A stretch of DNA of 64,000 nucleotides from Variovorax sp. IB41 (GCF_016405905.1 NZ_JAEFCB010000001.1:186001-250000), one strand, 5' to 3'. Numbered from the stretch's first letter, positions 7,581 through 16,276 are shown. Notes: generated by a model not told the origin, from the sequence alone. Made by a program: numbers and translations.

Positions 7581-8774
7581 TCAGGCGGCGGTCGACATGC
7601 TGTGGATCAGCTTGCGCAGGAAGGCTTCGCATTGCGCCACCTGCGCGAGCGTGACGAACTCGTTCGCCTTGTGCGCCTGCTCGATGTTGCCGGGGCCGCA
7701 GACGACGGATGGGATGCCCATGCGCTCGAACAATCCGGCCTCGGTGCCGTAGGCCACCTTGCGCACGCTCCGGTCGTGCGTGAGCGCCCGGACCAGTTGC
7801 GTGATGGCGGCCTGCTCCGATGCGTCCAGCGTGGGCGCGGTGGCCAGCAGGTCGAACTCGATGGCGGCGCCGGCGTGCTCGCCCTTCATCTGCGGCAGCA
7901 GCGTGTGGGCGGCGTAGTCCTTGATGCGCGCGATGATCGGCGCGCTGTCCACGCCCGGAAGGTTGCGGTATTCGAAGCTGAACTCGCAGTGCGCCGGAAT
8001 GGTGTTGACCGCGATGCCGCCGTTGATGACACCGGTCTGCAGCGTGGTGAAAGGCACGTCGAAGGCCTCGTCGAACGGGCCCTCGCCGCGAAACTTGTCG
8101 GCCTGGTCGCGAATGAAGCAGATCAGCCGGGCCGCGTACTCGATGGCGTTGAGCCCCTGCGGCGTGAGCGAGGAATGCGCCGCGTGCCCGTGGACGCGGC
8201 AGCGGTAGGCATTGATGCCCTTGTGCGCGACGATGACGCGCATGTCGGTCGGCTCGCCGACGATGCAGCCGTTGGCATGGATGCCGCGGGCCTTCAGGTC
8301 GTCCAGCATGTAGGGCGCGCCGATGCAGCCCAGTTCCTCGTCGCACGAGAACGCGAAGTGGATCGGTTCCCTCAGGCGCGCCGCCTTCATCTCCGGCAGC
8401 ATCGCCAGCGCCACGCCGATGAAGCCCTTCATGTCGCAGGCCCCGCGCCCGAAGAGCTTGCCGTCGCGCACCGTGGGATCGAAGGGGTCGCTGTCCCAGT
8501 CCTGGCCCTTAACCGGCACCACGTCGGTGTGGCCGGAGAGCACGATGCCGCCCTGCGTGGCACCGTCCGCCGCGGGAATGGTGGCGAAGAGATTGGCTTT
8601 CCTCCCGGTGGGCTCGTAGGTCAGGGTCGAGGTGTAGCCCTGCTGCTCCAGGTGATCGCGGACCGTCTCGATGAGGCCGAGATTCGACGCGAAGCTGGTC
8701 GTGTCGAAGCGGATCAACTTCTCGATCCACGGGAGGGAAATGGGTGCTGCGGAAGGGACAATAGACGTGTTCAC
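7581..8774 (-). CDS. M20-family metallodeacylase, acetylornithine deacetylase-like (ArgE/DapE group)
   Basis: The 397-residue enzyme has the two-zinc M20 site: SGHTDVVP with His82 and Asp84, RGACDMKG with Asp114, the catalytic Glu146 and ligand Glu147 in DEELG, and Glu174 in GEPT. A lid/dimer domain follows (HGHAAHSS near 195). ArgE-like enzymes remove N-acyl groups from amino acids. In this operon, ahead of a transporter and EutB/EutC-like genes, it more likely removes an acyl group from an imported compound than serves arginine synthesis. DoeB of ectoine breakdown does a comparable N-acetyl-diaminobutyrate step but belongs to a different family. The start is GTG 8772-8774, next to the operator of the divergent regulator, without a strong ribosome site. 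Confidence 0.85.
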   Translation of the reverse strand: MNTSIVPSAAPISLPWIEKLIRFDTTSFASNLGLIETVRDHLEQQGYTSTLTYEPTGRKANLFATIPAADGATQGGIVLSGHTDVVPVKGQDWDSDPFDPTVRDGKLFGRGACDMKGFIGVALAMLPEMKAARLREPIHFAFSCDEELGCIGAPYMLDDLKARGIHANGCIVGEPTDMRVIVAHKGINAYRCRVHGHAAHSSLTPQGLNAIEYAARLICFIRDQADKFRGEGPFDEAFDVPFTTLQTGVINGGIAVNTIPAHCEFSFEYRNLPGVDSAPIIARIKDYAAHTLLPQMKGEHAGAAIEFDLLATAPTLDASEQAAITQLVRALTHDRSVRKVAYGTEAGLFERMGIPSVVCGPGNIEQAHKANEFVTLAQVAQCEAFLRKLIHSMSTAA

Positions 8775-8789
8775 AGAATTATCATATGC

Positions 8790-8815
8790 GAAAATTTTCA
8801 GATAAGAAAATTTTT
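8790..8815. promoter_or_regulatory. Tandem GAAAATTTT(C/T) elements, probable XRE-cupin operator
   Basis: GAAAATTTTC (8790-8799, perfect palindrome) and GAAAATTTTT (8806-8815) lie 16 bp apart, start to start, in the very short AT-rich gap between the divergent M20 operon and XRE-cupin gene. They fill the space directly before ATG 8816. Occupancy there would block both promoters. Binding is inferred from position and symmetry. Confidence 0.5.
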
Positions 8816-9475
8816 ATGGAGCCTTCCATCGCCTCCTCGACCCCGCCCTCTTCCTCCTCCAGCGCCCCCGGACACGGCATCGTCCTGGACAAGACAGAGC
8901 TGGGTGCGCGGCTGCGCAGCGCTCGCCTGGCGCAGCAGCTGACCTTGACCGAACTGGCGATCAAGTCGCAGGTCTCGGTGGCTTCCATCTCCAAGGCGGA
9001 GCGCGGCCTGCTTGCGCTCAGCTACGAAAAATTCGCCGCGTTGGCGGCGGCGCTGCAGCTGGACTTGTCGACGCTGTTCGGCAGCCAGCCGGCCGGCTTC
9101 ATCGCAGGCAGCGTGGTGGTGACGCGCAACCAGGACGTCGTCGAATACCACTCCGAACGCTACCTGTACGGCATGCTGGCCACGCAGGTGACGACCAAGA
9201 AGATGACGCCGATGCTCGGCCGCGTCGAGGCCCACTCGGTGCTTCGGCCCGGCGAGTTCAGCCGGCATCCGGGCGAGGAATTCATCTTCGTTCTGGACGG
9301 TGCGCTGGAGATGCACTTCGTCGATGGGCGCGTCGAGCGGCTCGAGAAGCACGACAGCATCTACTTCGACAGCGGACTGGGCCACCTCTACGTGAACGGC
9401 GGCGACGAAGGCGCGCAGATCCTGGTGGTGTGCTGCAACGAACCGGGCGTTCCATCGATGGACGACGTGGCCTGA
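8816..9475 (+). CDS. XRE-family regulator with C-terminal cupin domain
   Basis: The protein has a Ser/Pro-rich leader and then an HTH_3 domain, LGARLRSARLAQQLTLTELA, continuing through VSVASISKAERG. A cupin sensor domain ends the chain (HPGEEFIFVLDG, then GLGHLYVN). This SutR/PuuR-like layout is common in local regulators of amine and amino-acid derivative catabolism, with the effector bound in the cupin. I choose ATG 8816, giving 219 residues; an in-frame ATG at 8786 would add ten residues but would put the operator-like repeats inside the gene. It is divergent from the M20-MFS-EutB-EutC operon and is its likely controller. Confidence 0.85.
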   Translation: MEPSIASSTPPSSSSSAPGHGIVLDKTELGARLRSARLAQQLTLTELAIKSQVSVASISKAERGLLALSYEKFAALAAALQLDLSTLFGSQPAGFIAGSVVVTRNQDVVEYHSERYLYGMLATQVTTKKMTPMLGRVEAHSVLRPGEFSRHPGEEFIFVLDGALEMHFVDGRVERLEKHDSIYFDSGLGHLYVNGGDEGAQILVVCCNEPGVPSMDDVA

Positions 9476-9561
9476 ACCTGCACGGCGCCAAATTCGAAAT
9501 CGACGCCACACGGGTCGAGACATCATTCATTCCTTCATCCATCAACCAGAGAGAAATCACC

Positions 9562-9852
9562 ATGGCAAAAGCCTATTGGGTCAGTGCATACCGTGCCGTC
9601 AAGGACGCCGACAAACTCGCGGCCTACGCGAAACTGGCCGGCCCGGCGATCACTGCCGGCGGCGGGCGCTTTCTCGCGCGCGGCCTGCCGGCCAAGGTCT
9701 ACGAATTCGGTTTGGCCGAACGCACCGTGCTGATCGAATTCGACAGCATCGAACAGGCGACGGCTACGCATGACAGCCCCGACTACCAGGCCGCGCTTGC
9801 CGCGCTGGGCGACGGCGCCGAACGGGATCTGCGGGTCATCGAAGGCGTTTGA
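9562..9852 (+). CDS. DUF1330 family protein
   Basis: This is a 96-residue protein that starts MAKAYWVSAYRAVKD and ends ERDLRVIEGV, matching the small dimeric alpha/beta-barrel DUF1330 family (PF07045). The motif around SPDYQAALAAL and the final hydrophobic strand are typical. GAGAGAAAT just upstream of ATG 9562 acts as ribosome site. The family has no settled biochemical role. It follows the XRE-cupin gene by 86 bp on the same strand and may belong to the same catabolic unit. Confidence 0.82.
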   Translation: MAKAYWVSAYRAVKDADKLAAYAKLAGPAITAGGGRFLARGLPAKVYEFGLAERTVLIEFDSIEQATATHDSPDYQAALAALGDGAERDLRVIEGV

Positions 9853-10029
9853 GCGACCGGGGCCAGGCGTCCCGGGAAGGCTGTTTTCCACGGCAGTCGT
9901 TCGGTCGCGCCATGCGTGGCGCACGCACCCACGCATTCGCAGCATCTCCATGAAGCCTCTCTCGCGGCGCCGGACGACGCACGGCCGCCGCGCCCGCGCG
10001 CACCTTCAGCGCAAGGAGAGACTTCATTC

Positions 10030-10455
10030 ATGGACCGCCTGTTCGCCTCGTTCGCCAACAAGATCGCGCACATCGCGGGGAGCCCGCTCACCTTCCTCGC
10101 GTGCGTGGTCGTGGTCATCGCCTGGGCGGTGGCCGGGCCGTTCTTCGGCTTCTCGGAAACCTGGCAGCTGGTCATCAACACCGGCACGACCATCGTCACC
10201 TTCCTCATGGTGTTCCTGATCCAGAACACACAGAACCGCGACGGCGTTGCGCTGCAGACGAAGCTGGACGAACTGATCCGCAGCTCCAACGCCCAGAACG
10301 AATTCATGGGCATCGAGAAGCTCACCGACCACGAGCTGACCGCCCTGCACGAGCGCTGCGAAGCCGCGGCCAGGAACAGCCACGCCACGCTCGAGCGCAC
10401 GCGGGCCGAGCGCCGCCGCCGCGGCCATGAGAAGGCCGAGGCAACCGGCGGCTGA
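10030..10455 (+). CDS. Low-affinity iron permease family small membrane protein
   Basis: The 141-residue protein has two hydrophobic helices, about 19-41 and 45-65. They are followed by the conserved FLIQNTQNRD and a helical cytosolic tail (QTKLDELIRSSNAQNEFMG). This is the Iron_permease family (PF04120), named from fungal Fet4; bacterial members are short and their link with iron transport is unproven. A clear AAGGAGAG lies about ten bases before ATG 10030. The tail ends in a basic stretch. No partner gene is obvious: the gap to the DUF1330 gene is 177 bp, with no recognised element. Confidence 0.82.
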   Translation: MDRLFASFANKIAHIAGSPLTFLACVVVVIAWAVAGPFFGFSETWQLVINTGTTIVTFLMVFLIQNTQNRDGVALQTKLDELIRSSNAQNEFMGIEKLTDHELTALHERCEAAARNSHATLERTRAERRRRGHEKAEATGG

Positions 10456-10594
10456 CGGCAGTTCAGCCGCCGGGCGTCCGCACGACGCGGCGACGGCGAA
10501 TTCGTGCGCGCCTTGGCGGCGCCGGCCTACAAGAGACTGCCGGAAGGCCTCTAGATTCGGTGTCGCCGCGCGCAGACATCACCGAAGGAAACCG

Positions 10595-10912
10595 ATGGCC
10601 GAAGAACCCACCCCTGCTTCATTCGTCGCCTGGATGGCGGCGGAAACTGCCGCCTACACGGCCATCCACCAGCTTCACCAACGCACGCAGGGCGGACGCC
10701 TCAGCATTCCGGACAACCGCATCGAGCAGATCGCCAGGCTGCGCAAAGAGGCGGACGTTCGGTTCGCCAGCCTGTGGAGCACGCTCGGCCAAGCGTCGCC
10801 GCAACCCAGCGCGGTTGCACCGGTACCGGTGCAGCGCGCGCGCGGGCATCGCCCGGCCTTCGAGCTTCTCTCGCGACCGCCTGCCGACCCGATCGAGAAG
10901 CGCGTCAGTTAG
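10595..10912 (+). CDS. Hypothetical protein, 105 residues
   Basis: I do not recognise this protein. ATG 10595 is preceded by GAAGGAAACC, a usable ribosome site. The N-terminal 60 residues look helical (VAWMAAETAAYTAIHQLHQ), and the C-terminal part is Pro/Ala/Arg-rich and probably disordered. There is no signal peptide or membrane helix. It precedes exonuclease III by 51 bp on the same strand. The gene call rests on the start context and continuous frame only. Confidence 0.5.
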   Translation: MAEEPTPASFVAWMAAETAAYTAIHQLHQRTQGGRLSIPDNRIEQIARLRKEADVRFASLWSTLGQASPQPSAVAPVPVQRARGHRPAFELLSRPPADPIEKRVS

Positions 10913-10963
10913 GCGCGCGGCCACGGTGGCCAGCCCTCTCGGCTCCCTCCCCGCTCGCCCGAG

Positions 10964-11746
10964 ATGAAGATCGCGACCTTCAATGTCAACGGCGTCAACA
11001 GCCGCCTCGCCCGCCTGCTCGAATGGCTCGCCGAATCGAAACCCGACGTCGCCTGCCTGCAGGAGCTCAAGAGCCCTGACGCCAACCTGCCGGTCGATGC
11101 CATCCGGGCCGCGGGCTACGGCATCGTCGCCCACGGGCAGCGCGCATGGAACGGCGTCGCCATCCTCGCGCGCGGAAAAGAGCCGATCGACACCGGCCGC
11201 GGCCTGCCGGGCATGGAGGCCGACACCCAGAGCCGGTACATCGAGGCGGTGGTCGACGGCGTGCTGATCGGCTGCCTCTACCTGCCCAACGGCAATCCGC
11301 AGCCGGGCCCGAAGTTCGACTACAAGCTGCAGTGGTTCGAGGCCTTCAACAGGCACGCGAAGAAACTCTTTGCGAGCGGCATGCCGGTCGTGCTGGCCGG
11401 TGACTACAACGTCGTGCCGACCGATGCCGACATCTACAACCCGGCCTCGTGGCGCGACGACGCGCTGCTGCAGCCCGAGAGCCGCGCGGCGTTCGCGCAA
11501 CTGCTCAAGCAGGGCTGGACCGATGCGATCCGCGCGTGCCATCCCGACCGCGTGCCCTTCACCTTCTGGACGTACTGGCGCAACCGCTATCCGCGCGACG
11601 CCGGCCTTCGCATCGACCACCTGCTGCTGAACGCCGAACTCGCACCGCTGCTTCGCAGCGCCGGCGTGGACCGCGACGTGCGCGGGCGCACCGGCGCGAG
11701 CGATCACGCGCCGGCGTGGATCGAGCTGGACGTTCCCAGGGGGTAG
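10964..11746 (+). CDS. xth: Exodeoxyribonuclease III (AP endonuclease, ExoIII family)
   Basis: The 260-residue enzyme has all catalytic elements of the ExoIII/APE1 family: Asn7 in FNVNG, the metal ligand Glu34 in LQELK, Asp147 and Asn149 in GDYNV, Asp218 in RIDHLLL, and the terminal SDHAP with Asp247-His248. It acts in cytosolic base-excision repair, cutting DNA at abasic sites and removing 3'-blocking groups. The length matches E. coli ExoIII. The start at ATG 10964 agrees with the family's MKIATFNVNG beginning. It is convergent with the molybdoenzyme genes, ending 34 bp from paoC. Confidence 0.93.
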   Translation: MKIATFNVNGVNSRLARLLEWLAESKPDVACLQELKSPDANLPVDAIRAAGYGIVAHGQRAWNGVAILARGKEPIDTGRGLPGMEADTQSRYIEAVVDGVLIGCLYLPNGNPQPGPKFDYKLQWFEAFNRHAKKLFASGMPVVLAGDYNVVPTDADIYNPASWRDDALLQPESRAAFAQLLKQGWTDAIRACHPDRVPFTFWTYWRNRYPRDAGLRIDHLLLNAELAPLLRSAGVDRDVRGRTGASDHAPAWIELDVPRG

Positions 11747-11780
11747 ACCGGTCAGCCTTCCAGTACGCCGCCAGGAAAAA

Positions 11781-14099
11781 CTAGCCCCCCATCAACTTGT
11801 CCAACGTGATCGGAAGCGCGCGCACGCGCTTTCCGCACGCGTTGAAAACCGCATTGGCCACCGCGGCACCCACGCCGGTGATGCCGATTTCCCCCACGCC
11901 GCGCGCGCCCATCGGCGAGTGCGGATCGGGGATGTCGGTCCACATCACATCGATCTCGGGCACGTCCATGTGCACGGGCACGTGGTAATCGGAAAAGCTG
12001 GCATTCATGATGCGGCCGTTGCGCTCGTCGAATTGCGTTTCTTCCATCAGCGCGAGGCCCAGGCCCATGATGATGCCGCCGCGAAACTGGCTGGCCGCCG
12101 TCTTGGCATTGAGGATGCGCCCGCAGTCGAACGAACCGAGAAAGCGGCTGACGCGCGTCTCGCCGGTCACCTCGTTCACCCGCACCTCGCAGAACATGGC
12201 GCCGTGCGAATGCATCGACCAGTGCTGCACTTCGAGCGGCAGCGGCGCGCTGGCTTCGACAACCAGTTCGTCGCGACCGGCGCGCGCCAGCATGGCCGCA
12301 TAGCTGTCGAAGCGCCCGGCCTCGCCGATCTTGCCGAGGCCGCCATCGCGGCCGGCCACATCGTCGGGCTTCAGGCCATGCAGCGGCGAGTCCTTGCCGC
12401 AAAGCTTCAGCAACTCGGTCACGAGCGCGTGCTGCGCCGCCATGACCGCGCTGCCGATCGCGGCCGACTGCTGCGAACCGCCGGCGAGCACGACGCCGGG
12501 AAATCGCGAATCGCCGTGGCAGAACTTCACCTGGTCCATCGCGAGGCCGAGCCGCTCGGCGATGACCTGCGTCTGCGCCGTGGCGGTGCCCATGCCCATC
12601 TCGTGCGCCGCGATCTCGACCTTCGCATGGCCGTCCTTCGTGAGCGTGATGCGCGCCGCGCCGCCCGGCATGCGGTAGTACGGGTACGTGGCGGTGGCGC
12701 AGCCCATGCCGACCAGCCATTCGCCTTCGCGGCGCGTGCCCGGCGTCGCGCTTCGGTGGTTCCAGCCGAAGCGCTCGGCGCCGGCGCGGTACGCCTGGAC
12801 GATATGCCGCGACGAAAAAGGCGTGCCCGTGGTCGGGTCCTTCTCGGGCTCGTTGCGGATGCGAAGCTCGATCGGGTCCATCTTCATCGCGTCGGCCAGC
12901 TCGTCGATGGCGCTCTCCAGCGCGAAGGTGCCGACCGCTTCGCCGGGCGCGCGCATGAAGGTGTTGGCCACCATGTCGAGCGTCGCCACCTCCACGTCGA
13001 GCTTGAAGCTGCCCGCCGCATAGGCCGAGCGCGCCGGCAGGATGAACGGCTCGGGCATGTTGTTGTGCTCGGTCATCGTCACCACGCCGGTGTGGATCAG
13101 CGCATCGAAGCGCCCGTCGGCCTGCGCGCCGATGGCCACGCGCTGTTCGGTGTCGGTGCGCCCGCCGACCACGCGGTACACGCCCTCGCGCGTGAGCATG
13201 ATGCGCACCGGCCGCCCGGCAATCCTCGAAGCCGCCGCGGCGAGCACATGGTGACGCCACAGCGTCTTGCCGCCGAAGCCGCCGCCGACATAGGGCGAGG
13301 TCACATGCACCTGTTTCTCGTCGATGCCGAAGATTTCCGCCATCGACCAGGCCATGTGCGCGACGCCCTGCGAGGCGTCGTGAATCACGAGTTCGTCGCC
13401 CTTCCAGGCCAGCGTTGCCGCATGCAACTCGATGGCGTTGTGGTTCTGGCGCGGCGTGGTGTAGGTCACATCGACCCGGTGCGGCGCGGCGGCCAGCGCG
13501 GCTTCGGCATCGCCGATTTCCATCTTCAGCGGCTCGCCCTGGAAGACGCCGGGCTTGGTTCCGTTGGCCTTCGCGGCAGCGATCGACGTCGTGGCCGGCG
13601 CGGTTTCGTAGGTGGCGCGAACCAGCGATGCCGCGTGATCGGCCTCTTCCTGCGTCTGTGCGAGCACCACGGCGATCGGCTGGCCGTTCCAGTGGACCTG
13701 GTCATCCTGCATCACGGGCAGGTCATCGCCGCCGGCGGCCTTGTCCTTGGACATGAAGAGCGGCATGGGTTTCAGGCGCGGTGCGTTCTCGTGGCTCATC
13801 ACCAGCGCGACGCCGGGCGCCGCCCGCGCCGCGGCCGTGTCCAGCGTCGCGATCCGTCCGCGCGGCACCGTGCTGTACACGAGCGCGGCGTAGAGCATGT
13901 CCTCCATCGGAAATTCGGCCGCGAACCGCGCCTGCCCCTGCACCTTGAGCGGGCCATCCAGGCGCGAGACCGGCGCGCCGATCAGGCCGCTCTTGCGCGC
14001 GATGAGCGGGTCGGGCTTGCCGCCCGGCATCCACGCATCGGGCGCGAGCGCGACGGCTTTTTTCATGACCGCCTGAACGGCCTCCTGAACGATGCTCAT
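11781..14099 (-). CDS. paoC: Aldehyde oxidoreductase molybdopterin-binding subunit, PaoC-like
   Basis: This is the large subunit (772 residues) of a xanthine-oxidase-family enzyme. It has the aldehyde oxidase a/b hammerhead domain in the first 170 residues and the molybdopterin-binding domains after it. GGGFGGK at 272-278 contacts the cofactor. The catalytic glutamate is near the C-terminus in GARGVGEIGITG. Enzymes of this family hydroxylate aldehydes to acids at a molybdenum site. The start is ATG 14097-14099, which overlaps the stop of paoB as ATGA, so the subunits are translationally coupled. Aromatic aldehydes are the usual PaoABC substrates, but substrate specificity is not visible. Confidence 0.88.
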   Translation of the reverse strand: MSIVQEAVQAVMKKAVALAPDAWMPGGKPDPLIARKSGLIGAPVSRLDGPLKVQGQARFAAEFPMEDMLYAALVYSTVPRGRIATLDTAAARAAPGVALVMSHENAPRLKPMPLFMSKDKAAGGDDLPVMQDDQVHWNGQPIAVVLAQTQEEADHAASLVRATYETAPATTSIAAAKANGTKPGVFQGEPLKMEIGDAEAALAAAPHRVDVTYTTPRQNHNAIELHAATLAWKGDELVIHDASQGVAHMAWSMAEIFGIDEKQVHVTSPYVGGGFGGKTLWRHHVLAAAASRIAGRPVRIMLTREGVYRVVGGRTDTEQRVAIGAQADGRFDALIHTGVVTMTEHNNMPEPFILPARSAYAAGSFKLDVEVATLDMVANTFMRAPGEAVGTFALESAIDELADAMKMDPIELRIRNEPEKDPTTGTPFSSRHIVQAYRAGAERFGWNHRSATPGTRREGEWLVGMGCATATYPYYRMPGGAARITLTKDGHAKVEIAAHEMGMGTATAQTQVIAERLGLAMDQVKFCHGDSRFPGVVLAGGSQQSAAIGSAVMAAQHALVTELLKLCGKDSPLHGLKPDDVAGRDGGLGKIGEAGRFDSYAAMLARAGRDELVVEASAPLPLEVQHWSMHSHGAMFCEVRVNEVTGETRVSRFLGSFDCGRILNAKTAASQFRGGIIMGLGLALMEETQFDERNGRIMNASFSDYHVPVHMDVPEIDVMWTDIPDPHSPMGARGVGEIGITGVGAAVANAVFNACGKRVRALPITLDKLMGG

Positions 14100-15082
14100 G
14101 CTGTCATCTCCTTGAGTTCGGCGAGCACGGCGACGATCGCGCGCGTTGCCAGCTCGACCTTGAATCCGTTGTCGCGCAGCGGCTTCGCGTCGGCCAGCTC
14201 TGCCTCTGCGGCGGTACGGAAAGCCTGCGCATCGGCCGGCTTTCCCTTGAGCGCCGCTTCGGCTTTCCACGCACGCCAGGGCTTGTGCGCGACGCCACCC
14301 AGGGCGATGCGCACGTCCTTGACGGCGTCGCCGTCGAGTTCGAGCGCTGCCGCCACCGACACCAGCGCGAAGGCGTAGCTGGACCGGTCGCGCACCTTGC
14401 GGTAGGTCGATCGCGCCGCGAACGGCAGTGCGGGCAACGCCACCGCGGTGATGAGCTCACCCGGCTCGAGCAGCGTCTCCACATCGGGCCGGTCTTCGGG
14501 CAGGCGATGGAAGTCCGTGAAGGGCAACGTGCGCTCGCCGCTCGCGCTGCGCAGATGCACGACGGCCCCCAGCGCGGCGAGCGCCACGCACATGTCGGAC
14601 GGATGCGTGGCGACACAACTGGGCGAAGCGCCCAGGATCGCGTGATAGCGGTTGATGCCTTCGGCGGCGTCGCACCCCTGCCCCGGGTTGCGCTTGTTGC
14701 AGCGCGAGCCGTCGTCGTCGTAGAAGTAGGCGCACCGCGTGCGCTGCAGGATGTTGCCGCCGACCGTGGCCATGTTGCGGATCTGCGCCGATGCGCCGGC
14801 GGTGATGGCCCGCGCGAGCACCGGATAACGCGCCCGCACGGCGCGGTGCGAGGCGAGCGCCGTGTTGCGGGTCGCCGCGCCGATCAAGAGGCTGCCATCG
14901 GCGCGTTCCTCGATGTCGCACGACAGGTCCGTCACATCGACCAGCGCGATCGGACGCTCGATGGTTTCGCGCATCAGATCGACCAGGTTCGTGCCGCCGC
15001 CCAGGTACTTGGCGCCGGGCCGGCTGCCCAGCTGGAGCGCATCGCCCGCGTCCCGCGCGCGGGCGTAGGTGAAGGGGATCAT
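14096..15082 (-). CDS. paoB: Aldehyde oxidoreductase FAD-binding subunit, PaoB-like
   Basis: The 328-residue medium subunit has the FAD_binding_5 fold with the GGTNL loop at 29-33 and ATVGGNILQRTRC (105-117). Four cysteines, Cys117, Cys128, Cys137 and Cys156, match the extra [4Fe-4S] cluster insert that distinguishes PaoB from ordinary xanthine dehydrogenase flavin subunits. The CO dehydrogenase flavoprotein C-terminal domain follows. It passes electrons from molybdenum and iron-sulfur clusters to FAD and then to an acceptor. It overlaps paoC by ATGA, and its start (ATG 15080-15082) overlaps the paoA stop in the same way. Confidence 0.88.
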   Translation of the reverse strand: MIPFTYARARDAGDALQLGSRPGAKYLGGGTNLVDLMRETIERPIALVDVTDLSCDIEERADGSLLIGAATRNTALASHRAVRARYPVLARAITAGASAQIRNMATVGGNILQRTRCAYFYDDDGSRCNKRNPGQGCDAAEGINRYHAILGASPSCVATHPSDMCVALAALGAVVHLRSASGERTLPFTDFHRLPEDRPDVETLLEPGELITAVALPALPFAARSTYRKVRDRSSYAFALVSVAAALELDGDAVKDVRIALGGVAHKPWRAWKAEAALKGKPADAQAFRTAAEAELADAKPLRDNGFKVELATRAIVAVLAELKEMTA

Positions 15083-15603
15083 GCCGGCTCCTTCTCAGAG
15101 TCCTCGAATGTCTCGAAGGTCTCCGAGATGGCCGCGACGATGCCGTTGTAGGCGCCGCAGCGGCACACGTTGCCGCTCATGCGCTCGCGCAGCTCGTCAT
15201 GGCTGAGCGCGATGCGCTCGGTACAGAGGTCGGCGGTGACGTGGCTGGGCACGCCCTGCCGCAGCTCTTGCGCCATGCCCATGGCCGAACAGATCTGCCC
15301 GGGCGTGCAGTAGCCGCACTGGAAGCCGTCGTGTTCCACGAAGGCCTTCTGCAGCGGATGCAGATCGCCCTGCGGCGCGAGCCCTTCGATGGTGGTGACT
15401 TCACGGCCCTCGCACTGCACGGCCAGCGCAAGGCACGACAGCACGCGTTCGCCGTCGACAAGCACGGTGCAGGCGCCGCATGCGCCCTGGTTGCAGCCCT
15501 TCTTGGCACCGAACAGATGCAGGTGCTCGCGCAGGAGATCGAGCAGCGAAACCCGCGGATCGCCGGGCAACTCGACCGGCGATCCGTTGATGGTGATGGT
15601 CAT
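15079..15603 (-). CDS. paoA: Aldehyde oxidoreductase 2Fe-2S subunit, PaoA-like
   Basis: The 174-residue small subunit carries two [2Fe-2S] clusters: the plant-ferredoxin type at Cys37, Cys42, Cys45 and Cys57, and the helical type at Cys96, Cys99, Cys147 and Cys149 (CRCG). Length and spacing match the xanthine-oxidase family. E. coli PaoA has a Tat signal for export, but from ATG 15601-15603 this protein starts directly with TITINGSPVELPGD. It therefore looks cytosolic. An upstream frame extension exists but shows no Tat motif. This is the first gene of paoABC. The PaoD/MocA-type maturation factors are not in the window. Confidence 0.88.
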   Translation of the reverse strand: MTITINGSPVELPGDPRVSLLDLLREHLHLFGAKKGCNQGACGACTVLVDGERVLSCLALAVQCEGREVTTIEGLAPQGDLHPLQKAFVEHDGFQCGYCTPGQICSAMGMAQELRQGVPSHVTADLCTERIALSHDELRERMSGNVCRCGAYNGIVAAISETFETFEDSEKEPA

Positions 15604-15652
15604 GTGCGTCCTCGGGGGGCGTGGGGGTCGGGGGTCGTGGGCAGATGGCCGC

Positions 15653-15997
15653 TCAGAAACCGTAGTACTTGTTGATCGAGCTGCTGTAGCCCTCGTCGTA
15701 GTCGGGAATCCGGTCGCTGGTGTAGCGCGGCGCGCCTTCGAGCCTGGCCTTGTCGAGCGGCACGACATAGCCGTCCTGCGCGGTGTCGTACTTGAGCATG
15801 TTCCAGGGGATGGGATAGCGATCGGTGCCCATGCCGAGGAAGCCGCCGAACTCCATGACCGCATAGCGGACCTGCCCGCTCAGCTTGTCGATCATGAGGT
15901 CGTCGATGGTGCCGAGCTTGTCGCCCGCCGCGTTGTAGACGCTGGTGCCTTCGACGCGGTCCGATGAAATCACGTTGCTGCCAGATGTGAGTGCCAT
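15653..15997 (-). CDS. PRC-barrel domain protein
   Basis: This 114-residue protein begins MALTSGSNVISSDRVEGTSV. Its single PRC-barrel fold includes the typical KLGTIDDLMIDKLSGQVRYAV followed by a GTDRYPIPW strand. The C-terminus is Tyr/Ser-rich and unstructured. AGGAGATAGTC just before ATG 15997 is a good ribosome site. Stand-alone PRC-barrel proteins are common in soil betaproteobacteria, often linked to stress or envelope functions, with no defined reaction. It lies 49 bp before paoA on the same strand but is probably independent. Confidence 0.82.
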   Translation of the reverse strand: MALTSGSNVISSDRVEGTSVYNAAGDKLGTIDDLMIDKLSGQVRYAVMEFGGFLGMGTDRYPIPWNMLKYDTAQDGYVVPLDKARLEGAPRYTSDRIPDYDEGYSSSINKYYGF

Positions 15998-16276
15998 GAC
16001 TATCTCCTGTGTGTGAGGCGCCGCTGTCGCGGTGCCGGTAACCCGAAATGGGTGGCTGAGAGTGCCTGTGTCGCGCACGACACCACGACGCCGGATCGGT
16101 TGCGGCACTGTCGTTCTGTAGGAAGTCTTCCCGTTGCGAAGGAGAAGCAGGGCAAGCGCCGAGGCCACGCGCCCCTCCGGAAGACGGTGTTCCTTCAGGG
16201 CGAAGTGAAGCTGTCCGACAAGGCGATCCATGCCTGCGCCGCAAATTGAATTTCCACCCCAGAAAGGAGCACCTCG

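Noticed and set aside
9853..9908. Inverted repeat GCGACCG/CGGTCGC after the DUF1330 gene
   Set aside because: The loop of more than 40 bases and lack of a T run make a terminator unlikely.
16040..16080. GGCTGAGAGTGCC-like stretch recalling a TPP riboswitch
   Set aside because: CTGAGA is present, but the second conserved half (ACCTGATCTGG...TAAT.CC) is not found downstream, and no thiamine gene follows.
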